The notes beneath the pieces are model-generated. The model worked only from the letters and a program-made list of their open reading frames with translations. It made no database searches and was not told the origin of the DNA. Shown here piece by piece: positions 45,101-57,100 of a DNA stretch of 64,000 nt. The stretch lies in NCBI GenBank assembly GCA_963576565.1, contig OY755046.1:61669471-61733470 (forward strand), given 5' to 3'. This DNA comes from Aspidapion aeneum. Its lineage: Eukaryota; Arthropoda; Insecta; Coleoptera; Brentidae. The translations under genes and the position numbers were made by a program. The first letter of the stretch is position 1; each line of letters starts with the position of its first letter.

Positions 45101-48100
45101 AGTTAAGCGTATCAAGAAGATTTGTAGACAAGATGTATTTAAGTACAATGTAAGTAGTAAATATAAGTATTATAATAAAAACCATTACACCTAACTTAAA
45201 CTGTGTTCGTCACGATAAAACCCCCTCGTGACAATATGACAAAAAGAACACTGCCTACCGGCACGACCGGTGCTCCAAAAAGAATTTTTTCTTCTTGGAA
45301 GAATTAACCCAAAGGGTTCGCACAAATTATCATTACTAAGTAACGGATGTGAAACAAGCAGCACGCCCAAACCTAACCAGACTTTTCTCACATTTCAATT
45401 TTAACGGTCAATCCAATGCTGCTTTATAAAACAAAATATTCAATAGTATACACTAGGAAAAAGGTTTTGCCACAGTACAATCTCGAACCTATTATCCGTT
45501 TGTGTCATCGAGAACCGTGAGGAGCTGCAGCGGTTCGCTGAATGCCAGGGCCTTCTAGACACGAGGAAAATAAGGCCGCAGAGCAATCAGTGAGGGAAGC
45601 GCCATCTGTTGAGTTTTTCGACCCCAACCCAGCCCTGGGGATATCATACAATGCTACTAAATCATTAATATTAAAATGGATGGAGAACAGTTTCCAACAA
45701 TACTGGATAAATATACCAGAACTTGCTTACTGTAAAGAGTTCATTAAAGAGCCTTGTAGAGGGAGAGCCAGGACCATCATTGGACTTAGCAGACGAGATC
45801 CGTATGGTGACTGGACTTTTTACGAGTCACTGTTGATTAGGAGTACACATGCACAGAATGGGACTAACAGAAGAGACCGAATTTACCCTGTATGGAGGAT
45901 GACGAAACAGTCAAGCATGTACTGTGGGAATGTCCGGCTATTGCACGTTTATGTCAGAACACTTTCGGTAAACCTCAGATTGATTCAGAAGATCTAAACA
46001 GTGTCTCACCCAAACAGCTAGCTAAACTTTTTGGAGGATTAGGCATATAGTGGTGAGAAAGCACTTAAAAGGGAGCCACAATAGAACCACTGGTGGTCGC
46101 AGTGGAAGGGCTGCAAGGCCCACTCACATATGGATCATCATCATCCGTTTGGGAATACAGATTCACCGGCGGTAGATGTAACGCATCTCTTGGGCGGAGT
46201 TTGGGCATCAACAAAGTAGGCAAAGTTGATGATCAATACAAGGCCGTGGTTCGGAAGTCACATTACGCGTTTGATCCCGTGTTAAGAGAGTAGATTGCGC
46301 TAGCTGTGCGTTTCGCTTTGAGTTTCAAAACGTAACCTTTTTAAGCCAATTTATGAGAATACCAGGTGATCTTATAGCTAATATAAATTGCCGTGTCCTT
46401 TCTAGTTACTTTGTATATACAGTGAAGTCCGGATATAACGAACCTCAAAAATGAACTAAATACGGTTCGTTATATCCGAGGTTCGTTATAAACAGTAATA
46501 AATAAATTTTGTTTAATTTTTTGTGTTTCTTTTTTAATAGTATCCAAGTTTAAGAAAACTAAAAATATTACAAAAAATACTATAAATTTTTATATTTTTA
46601 GAAAAAGGCAGAATATATACGAATAAAGACGTTTATTATTATTGTTATACATATTAATATGTAAAGTACATAATATGGTGGTATGTAATGCTACATAACA
46701 GAAGCCTAAATCTTTTTTTTTTATTATTATGAAATCCATAATTTTTGTTTGTACATTTCTACTTGAAAAATATTCCCTGTTTATATAGCTTTCAAGGTTA
46801 CAAAATGATGCCCATATTTTATCAGGAACTTGGCGTGATTCCAAAAAGTTTCCGAAATTTTGTTTTCTATTTCACGAATGGTTGGAACGAAAACCTTAGT
46901 GACTTCAACAGAATTGTCTTGAACAGGATCATCATTATTCTTGTCATTATCACTTGAAACCATGTTTTAGGTTACGGAGAGATTATAATTTGCTCATCAG
47001 TCATCGTTTCTCTTGCTACAATGTCTTTATCAATAGTCACATAATCGTTAAAATCGAAGTCACACATTTTTCTCTTAGCTTGTTCTTCTACTAAATCAAG
47101 CATATCATTATCGAATTCATACTCGTGATCATATTCTGGGTCTTGTGCATGTCTTTGCAACCATTCGTGTCGTTGCCGTATCGTCTAGTGTGAAAACGCC
47201 CATTGTCTGCTTATATAAAGTTCGTTTTAAAAGAAAAATACATATTCTAGATTATTAAAATTAGGTTCGCTATATCCGGAAGTTCGCTATAAGCGGGATC
47301 GTTATAACCAGTAAAACAATACATGAGTATTTATGGACGGCTTTTCGTATAAAGAAAAAAGGTTCGTATTAACCAGAAGTTCGCTATAAACGGCTTCGTT
47401 ATAAGCGGACTTCACTGTAATTAATTTTGTATTTTAGGTTTTTTTGACAAGATCCTGCAGTTAGTCGACGTGCCGAACGCTAATATCGCCAACGTCTGCA
47501 CAGCCTTGGAACTGTTGACGTTTCTGTTGACAGTTCTGAAACGAGAGCAGGTATTGGTCAACTTCAAGCAGCTGAACGATGGTCTCTGCAAGTGCATCGA
47601 GTCGAACAATATGAAGATCATCAATTTAATGCATAATATGTTGATGAAACTGTTCGCCATATTTCCGCCTGACAGGGAGAAAACATACGAAGAATTGAAG
47701 ACGTTTTATTTAAAAGTGGATACAGTGATTCTCGGAGGTAAGAAATTTAACATATTAAACCAAAATATCTATTCAGTATATTCCTATTCTTATATTCCGA
47801 TGAAACTGTTTGGCATATTTCCGCCCAACTTAAGAAGAATTTAAGATGTTTTATTGAAAAGTGTATACAGTAATTCTTAAAGGTAAGAAATTAAACATAT
47901 TAAACAAAAATATCACGGTGACCATTCATTCGAATTTTTAAGAAATCTCTTAAAATTTGGACCCTTTTTAAAATTATATTAAAAAATCCCTCTAATAAAA
48001 AATTTTTAGCTCCCAAAGATTTGGGCTTTATTATAAGCTTTTTTAAAATACCAACAAAAATTTTGAAAATTAAGAGATTTTTTCCAGCTTGGTCAGCATA

Positions 48101-51100
48101 AACTCACTTACTTTTTAATTTATAATATTTATTAATTATTTATGATATCCCAAAAACAAAATTTTATAGCAGCAATTTCCGATCATAGTGGTTTATTGGC
48201 AGCAGAAAAATTAATTACAGAATCAATAAAAAACTTCACCAAAGTTCACAATTGGATAAAAAAATGGTGAATAAAATTAAATGTAAACCCATACCACATT
48301 CAATTCAAGAAAAATATCTCGGTATGACACTGATGCTAACAAGTTACCGCTTTACCTATAAATAAATATCGAAACCAATGTAGACATACGTTATATAACT
48401 TTGGGGTTGTACAAAATAAAGTACTACTACATACTACTTGTACAGATTTTTCAAGATAATGAATAAGGACTCACAAACATTGTTAATCTTGGTATGTCCA
48501 AACATGTGCTTGGTGCCTAAAAATCGAAACTATAACAGAGACTATAAAAAAGTATGCAAAAAGCCATGAAGATCGATATGTGAATATCAAAGCGACAAGA
48601 CAATACTATGCTAGTTCGAAGACTAAAAAGAGACAAACTGTTTGAGCTAGGAAACTAAATGAACTAACACACACAATAATGCTATAAACATAACGAAACT
48701 GTAATTTTCTGTTGACACAAAGCGGAGAGAACTATTGAGTAAACCTTGAGTTTAAGTTTAACGTTTCTAGTAAATTAAGTTAAAACAAAATTGCTATTAG
48801 TCTTACTGACTAGATTCTAATACACTAAACCATTGGCGTAGCTAGCGGGGGGGGGGCTGCCCCCCCCCCCTGAAGTCCCTCAGGCCCCCCCTGAAGTCCC
48901 TCAGGCCCCCCTAAGATATTTTAGGCCTCCCCTACCGATTACTAGTAAAAGAACATGACGCTGAAAATACATAATTTTCTATTATTATTCGGGAAAAATT
49001 CAAATAAAATAGGTGCATTAAAATTTAAAATCATTCAGATAATGTTTACACTTCAGGAAAAAGCCCTTGTCTTGTGGAATTAGGCTTTTTCTCTTTAAAT
49101 TATCAGTAACTTTTCTGCACTTATGCAATTTCCCGAAAATATTTTTTAAATTTAAACATAATTATGCATATTGAATATTTCATACATATTGGCGACATCT
49201 TGTAAAATATTATAGAAGTGTAAGTTAAATTTCGCATTTAATAAAGACAGCGACCTTTGCCCCTCTGTTTCCGAAATCGGGTTGTAGATGTCGTAAGGTT
49301 ATAAAAGACCTTTTTAAACTGTTTTTCTAAAATATATATAATAATCCATTGAGTTGTATAACGCCCTAAAAGGGCGTTAGAGACGGAAAGACAAGGCATT
49401 TTTTATTGACCCTATCCAATTTGGTTCCTATGGTCGGGTATTTCTTTTACAATAAAAACAGAGATAGACATTATTGAACATGTGAAACGGACAAAGATAG
49501 GGTGATTTTGCATGCTAATAATACCCTAGATAATATAAGGGTACTTTTATCTCTTTCACACTGACGGCACAAGTGCGACAGAAAAGCAGCTGGCTACCTT
49601 TAATCCACCTGCCGTATTTTGAGTGATTCTACCTGTTAGTCCGTGTATACAGGGAAAACTGATAGACAATGTTGTCTATGTACGGAAATGATTTTTTTTT
49701 AATTTTGTGCGGGAAAATTACAAAAAGAAATCTTAAAACGTTTAAAAACAAGTTTAGAAGTAACTATTTGAGTTTAAACTGGTCCAAAATTGTTTTTTGT
49801 GCAAAAGAAGAAAAAAAATCCATAAAAAAACAACATTTCATGGGTAAGTCGTCTTGACGGATAGTTTTTCCTAAAACACGAGAAAGTTCAGTAGCGTCAC
49901 GATAGATAGTTTTTTCTGCGACCGTGCGATTTTACCCTCACACATTTTGATTCAGAAAGTGTCACTTCCCCGCACTTTTTTTTTGCATTGCATGAAAATT
50001 AACAAAAAGTATTTGATTTTCTTAAAAATGATTTCTTTTTAAATGCTTACATACCGATTTTTATCCAGTTGTTTTTGTTTTTTCGAACCAAACTTTTGAC
50101 ATGTCACGGTCGAGTTTCATACATCTTGATGAATTGTTACACACACTGATCTATGTTTTTATAAATTTCGATAAATTTAATGTTTTTTGCGGACTTTACA
50201 GTAATTTTAAGTTAAATTTTGGTCTTTCATCGCGAAAGTATATATTTATTATTATATGACCACCGCGACCGGTCTACAGGCCGGTATCATATGTTTATGT
50301 CCTTCTAATGTCATTTGACTATCATGCTGTCTTACTTAATAAGGTCACTTAGTTTAATTAATAATTTTGTCCTACATAATATAAAAGAAGAATAGAAACC
50401 AACAAAAAATTTGTGACACTTCGATTACCCATTTTCTTTGATTGCGATGGATTAGGGTGACTAGATTACGGTTTATTAGGGTGCCCAGAGTGCGCAAAAA
50501 AAGATTTTGAAAAATTTCCCTAAAAAAATTGAAGACCAAACACTCACTCGCCACTCAATGTTTATGGTCGCATACACTAATCCTAACTCGATTTCCGACG
50601 ATTATGGACAATGGTTACCCCCTGGACATAAACCTAACAACTTTTACTATATTTATTAACAATAGGTAGGTTAGGTTTGGTTAGGTTGGGTTAGGTTGGG
50701 TTAGGTTGGGTTAGGTTGGGTTAGGTTGGGTTAGGTTGGGCTGGGTTGGGTTAGGTTGGGTTAGGTTGGGTTAGGTTGGGTTAGGTTGGGTTAGGTTGGG
50801 TTATGTTGGGTTAGGTTGGGTTAGGTTGGGTTAGGTTGGGTTAGGTTGGGTTAGGTTGGGTTAGGTTGGGTTAGGTTGGGTTAGGTTGGGTTAGGTTGGG
50901 TTAGGTTGGGTTAGGTTGGGTTAGGTTGGGTTAGGTTGGGTTAGGTTGGGTTAGGTTGGGTTAGGTTGGGTTAGGTTGGGTTAGGTTGGGTTAGGTTGGG
51001 TTAGGTTGGGTTAGGTTGGGTTAGGTTGGGTTAGGTTGGGTTAGGTTGGGTTAGGTTGGGTTAGGTTGGGTTAGGTTGGGTTAGGTTGGGTTAGGTTGGG

Positions 51101-54100
51101 TTAGGTTGGGTTAGGTTGGGTTAGGTTGGGTTAGGTTGGGTTAGGTTGGGTTAGGTTGGGTTAGGTTGGGTTGGGTTGGGTTAGGTTGGTTCAATTTGAG
51201 TATGTTCGGTTAGGTTCCGCTAGGATTGTTTAGGTTAGGTTTAGCTATATTCGGTTAGGTTCGGTTCAGTTTAAGCAAATCGAACCGAACCAAACCGAAC
51301 CGTTAGATTCGGTTTGATTTGGTTCATTTCGATACGGATGGGTTCAGTTTGCTTTTGTTCAGTTAGACCTTCGATAAATTTTAAAAAAGTAAATAATTAT
51401 TAATTTGTAGTGTTTTACGGAATAAAAATTGATATAATGTTCAATTAAACTAATTTTTATTTGTAAAAATGTAGGAATCATAGTTTTCTTGATTTTGTTT
51501 TGAATTTCATGCTTTTTTAAAAATTGTGCATTTTCATAAAAGGACCAAAAAAACTGACCCGATTTCGATCAGTGACCGTAGTTATTTCAAGTTTTTGTTG
51601 ACAGCTGATAGACGTCAGGGACCGTTTTGTTTCAGTTTGAAATGAGAAAATGCTTCTTTTGTAGCAATTTGTATGGGTTTTAATGGGGTTTTAAGAATGT
51701 TTCAATTTCAATTTTTTTAACAAAATCAACGATAGTCCGCAATTTTTTTTTTAGAAATCACTATAAAATGGTCTAAAATTATCATTTTTCAAAAAACTTC
51801 GTAGTTTTAAGAAAGGTGGTAAAACGTACCAGACCCCTGAAATGTGTTGCAGTCTAGGACAACTGGGCGCCGCCAACTCGGCGCCACCAACTGGGCGGCA
51901 GGCCAACTGGGCGCCGGGCCAACTTAACGCCGAGCCAACTGGGCGCCGGACTAAAATATTTTTTCTTGATAAAATGTGCAGATGAAAAACAAACTTAAAA
52001 AAATTAAAATGGCGCATCCAAAATGGCGGACTTTCTTATTTATGCATCGATATGTATCGAATATGGAACTTGGCGGTGTTTCAAGTCGCAGAACACTACA
52101 CTTACCAAATTTCAACACTCGACTTAATAGATGTTGAAAGTTTTGTATAAATAACATATTTATTTTGTTTTTATCTGCACATTTTATCGAAAAAAAAATA
52201 GTCCGGCGCTGAGTTGGCCCGGCGCCCATTAGGCCCGGCGTGGCGCCCTGTTGGCGGCGCCGAGTTGGCCCGGCGCCCGGTTGTCCCATTCCGAATTGAA
52301 ATTTTTAGTTCCGAAATTTCATCTGACTCGAGCATAACTTGTAGTCCACCCAAGAAAAGAAGAGTTGAAGAAGACCCTTGTTCAAAGAAATAAAATATTT
52401 TACCTGGAAGGTACAACATTTGTAAAGTTCTAAGATGAAAACAATAATTTTAATACATCCACTGCACTTAGCATGCTTAGAAATTCTTTTTACTCTTTTT
52501 TTTTACTGAAGAGAATTTTGTAAACACACACAAGTAAGTATTCATGAATTATTTATTATTCAAACAGAAAATTGTTGATAAAAAAATTCTAGTGGAATTC
52601 AAAATTTTTATTTTGCGCCGCCACTGCCCTTTTTTATCCAAGACAAGCAAATAGAATATTTTTGCGATGTTGCATGTTTCCGGACTCACCAAACCGAAAT
52701 TCTATTTTCATCCCTATTTTGCTCATTAAATTCTTACTTGTATTTGGTCAATTGCGATAAAAGCTTGATATAATGGCAATTTTGGCCCATGCCGGGTCTA
52801 CCCGTAGGGTATAGAAGTCAATGTAATAATCTTTTTTTTGAGGTTAGCGTTTAGTGTCTTATGGAAATTTTCCGATTTTGGTGATATATAATTTCATAAC
52901 CATATTCATATTAAGTTTTCCCACGTCGTTAAATGGAATAAATTCGTCGAGCAATACCGGGAAATTTTTAATATTAATACTTCTGCTCTAAGAGCAGAAA
53001 TGACCGTTTTAAAGAATTGTATTTTTCGGTTATATCAAACTGTTGCTCATGATTCTATCAAACAACATATAGCAGAAAACACCTATCCAAACCTCTACCA
53101 ACTTTTTAAAGTTGCGAGTATTCTTCCAATTTCAAGTGCAACTTGCGAGAGGTCTTTCTCTGCCATGAGGAGAGTTTTTAATTGGCTTAGAACAACTATG
53201 ACTCAAGAGAGACACTCAGGTTTGTCATTGTTATTCATAGAAAAAGATGTTGAGGTCGACTTAGACAGTGTGGTAGACGCTTTCAGTCAGCGACGTAGAA
53301 AACTTTCTTTGTAGAATTGCTGAATTACATACTTCCTGTGTATACGTATAAATAAGTTGGTAAATGTATTATTAAATTTGTTATATTAAAATATTAGAAC
53401 ATTTAATGCGCGTATTTTTTTTATTCATTGCACACTTTGCTTGACTCTTTAAAACCTATGTTTGCCTTTTGTTCAAGATAGACCGAGGCCACGGCCCCCC
53501 CTGAAAAGCAAGGCTAGCTACGCCAATGCACTAAACACAGTATGTCTTGCTCAACACCGTGTACAGCGGAAAGCTATACAACATTATCGTTTACAAGAGA
53601 GTAGATTGGTTAAAGAACACGACCAATTTTTCAAATAATGATAGCTTCTGGTATACCGACGGATCCAAAATGCCATCAGGTGTTGAATCCAAGAAAAAGT
53701 CGAGATTAAACATGGTCTCGGCCAATTGGCTACTATATTTCAGGCTCGTAGCCATTGAACTGTTTACGCGGTTGATTACTGACCACGAATGGACCAACAG
53801 GACAATAAAAATTTTCTCCGCCAGTCAAGCACCCTTCATCGAGAACCGTGAGGAGCTGCAGGACCTCGCTAAATGTGCTTGGTAGCACTAACAATGTATC
53901 ATAAGTATATGTAGATACCAGGACATTCTAGGCACGAAGAAAATGAGGCCGCAGACCGAACAGCTAGGGAAGCGGCATCTGGCGAACCAGGGGATAGCAT
54001 ATAATGCTGCTAAATCAACCATATTGAAATGGATGGAGAATAGCTTTCAACAATACTGAATAAATATACCAGAACTGGCTCACTCTAAAGAGTTCATTAA

Positions 54101-57100
54101 AGGACCTTGTAGAGAGAGAGTCAGGAACATCACTGGACTTATCAGGCAGGAGATCCGTATAGTGACTTTTTTGGTCACTGTCGACTAAGAGTACCCATGG
54201 GCAGAATGGGACTAACAAAAGAGACTAAATGTAGACTCTGTATGGAGGATAACAAAACAGTCAAACATGTATGTATTGTACGTTTACGTATTGTCAGGAC
54301 ACTTGGGTATCGGTAAACTTCAGATTAATTCAGAAGATCTGAACAGTGTCTGACCCACACTGAAACCTTTTTAAAGGACTAGGCATACAATACAATAGAC
54401 ACACTAATGGTCGCAGTGGAATGGCTGCAAGGCCCACTCACATATGAATCATCATGTTAAACAAAAAACTTTTTAATGCTTTTTTGGAAACTGATTGACG
54501 TCTTAATTATAGTACAATATTTTGACAGGTCTTAACGCCTACGAAGAAAAAAAAGCGCCCTCTACCCTGTTCGGCACTATAATGATCCTGAAGGCGGCTT
54601 GCGCGAACAATCACTTCTACATCGACGTCATCATTATGCCCTTTATGCGGGTTCTTCATAGACTGGCCAAAGAACACTTACAGCCAACTTCAACTGACTT
54701 GTCGGCGTTGACTAGCGAATTGCTCATTTTGAGCTTGGATCTTGTTAAAACTAGGTGAGAATTCTAATATTTATCCAAATACGTTAGAGCATAAATATGG
54801 GGCATACCCATGCATTCTCAGACGCGATGCTTGCAGCGAGGACCCCTATTTAATTCTTAATGTTCCTTCAGTTAGTCATCAGTTTTGATGGTTTTGGAAC
54901 ATACTCCGTTACGTCACTAGATTATTTGACAATTGTCAAATGTTTAGGGTTTCACAGAAAAAACATTATTTTACACAACAAACGCAAAACACCGCAAAAT
55001 GTCAATATTCCACCAACATAACAGCTGTGTGTCTACATGACGCATGCGCACTTAAAATTTGCATCCGCGCCAGCTATGAGCGCTTCACTTTTCGATTATT
55101 TTAACATGTATTTATGCTATAACGTATGTATTTGTATTTATCATATTGATTTAATGATTCTTATAGCGTCTCGAACAACGATGCAAAACAAACAAAAAAA
55201 AAGTCCGTTGTTAGCTCCCGCTAAATTTCGCGGTTGTTTTTAATTTTAAAACCACACAATTGGATGACGGACAGAGTACATTTTTCGCGCATTTTTTGAC
55301 ATGCGCACCAAGAATCAGAGAGATCCTTTCTACCGGCTCGAGAAAAATGGCGTGTTAATTTCTTTCTCCAACTATTACAAATTTCTACACTTGAAAGTGC
55401 TCGATTTTGGTATACTGAAGCCTAGAACTAGAAACTTCAGCCCTTCAGCTACGTGGTGCCATCATTAGATCCGGAAAGGGGCCCCTGGAACGTGGAGAAA
55501 TTGGCTGCAAACTGGTGTGTACTTTGTTTGTGATTTCCGTTGTGTGGTAACAGCAATTAACCTATGGACCTTTGATTATTTCGTGATTTCATATCAATAT
55601 ATTTATGTTTGTTCGCGCTTTCATTTAATAAAATATATACAGTCCACTGCAGTTATCGTTTTTCTAAATCGTTTTTCTAATTGCGGGCATACAGTCCGTC
55701 ACCCTGTCGCTCACTTCCTTTTCAGCTTTCAACAGTTGTCATCGAATTAAGATGTGATGAGATGTAAACAAAAATATAAGTTGACCATGAACATCGAGAA
55801 TATACGCAGGTGTAGTCCTGGAGCTGACACGCAGACAGCCGATGATCCAGGAATAATAACAAGGAGCCTGCTATAAGTGCTATATAGTCGGTACAGTCGA
55901 CTCACGACGACCACGATTGTTGCGCTGAAAAGGAAAAGTCCAAATAACCAAGTTCTGCTGGGACGATAGCGATGTTAGATAGATGCAAGTCTAACCAAGG
56001 CTAACACAAAAATAGAGGCCACGACCCTGAAAAAATCAGCTGTTCTCCCGGGGCTGAATTTTACATTGGGTCTTATGGGAGGTCAGACGTTTTTTTTATG
56101 ATATTTTCAAAATGCCACTACAGATTTCCGCAAAATTTCAGTGAAATATTCTCAGACACCATCAAGATATTCCATCAAAGGTTTGTAAGGAAGCAACATG
56201 ATTAAAAGGTTAAAATCTTCAAGTTTTAGCATTCCTTATTTTGAATTCAAATTACCCGCCATGTACCACATGCCAACTGTTATATTTGACATGTATTTGA
56301 CTTTGTCATATGTGATTGTCACATTCGCTTCTGCTTTAAACTTAATTTTTGTGTGAGCTAATGAAGCGGCTATGAAAAATTAGGGCTTACTATACATTTA
56401 AAAAAAAATGTTTTGCCAGAATAAAGTAAAATCAATCTCAAAAACGGCTTTATTAAAAAAAAATCAAATATCCATGAACCGTCATTCCAACTTCAATATT
56501 TTAAAGACAATCAGCTGTGTCGTAACGTGACCATCAAAAAAAAATCAGCCCCGGATGTGACGTCAACAAAGTGGAGGATCGTGGCCCGTCTATTTTGATA
56601 GCCCTGGTCTAACATGTAGTAGGACCTAAGGTCACTCATCGTCAAGCAAGCTTTACAGGTAGCGAAGCCTAACTCTGATTTTCTATTTTTTGGTTATAAT
56701 TTTTGACATGTTTTCCTCGTTTGGCGGCTCGTTGTTATTTTAAAAATGTGGTTTTACACAGTCTAAAGATCTATTTAATAATAATACAGTTTCAAGATAG
56801 TTTGCAGCATAACTTTTTATTTCTAATTACATAAATATATATAGTTTAGGTACCTTCATACTGTGTAAAACAACATCTTCAAAATAAAACAGAACCGCCA
56901 ATGCAAAACCGAGGAAAACATGTCAAAAATAATAACCAAAAAATAGAAAGCCTGACGTTAGCTTCGCTTCCTATAAAGCTTGCCTTTACGATAAGTGTCC
57001 TTAGTAGGACCACATTTCGGAAGGGGTATAAAAGCGTGGGTCCACTGTGTATACTTGCTACGCAGTATAATGATCCCTGCTCTCAACAAATAGGTGCCAG

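Larger units (their letters stand above)
48831..53528 (+). mobile_element. hAT-superfamily element, 4.7 kb, with 8-bp target duplication
   Basis: Terminal CATTGGCGTAGCTAGC and inverted GCTAGCTACGCCAATG (16 bp), each followed inward by G- or C-runs. Flanked by cactaaac at 48823-48830 and 53529-53536. Near the right end, sequence from about 52920 and frame 53000-53314 encode the C-terminal hAT dimerisation region: [38 protein letters not shown]. The rest of the transposase is missing or unrecognisable. The interior holds a 10-bp tandem array and a GGCGCC-rich palindrome. Confidence 0.9.

Noticed and set aside
50671..51190. Array mistaken for a telomere or CRISPR
   Set aside because: Coding exons continue on both sides, so it is not a chromosome end; repeats are contiguous with no spacers, so it is not a CRISPR.
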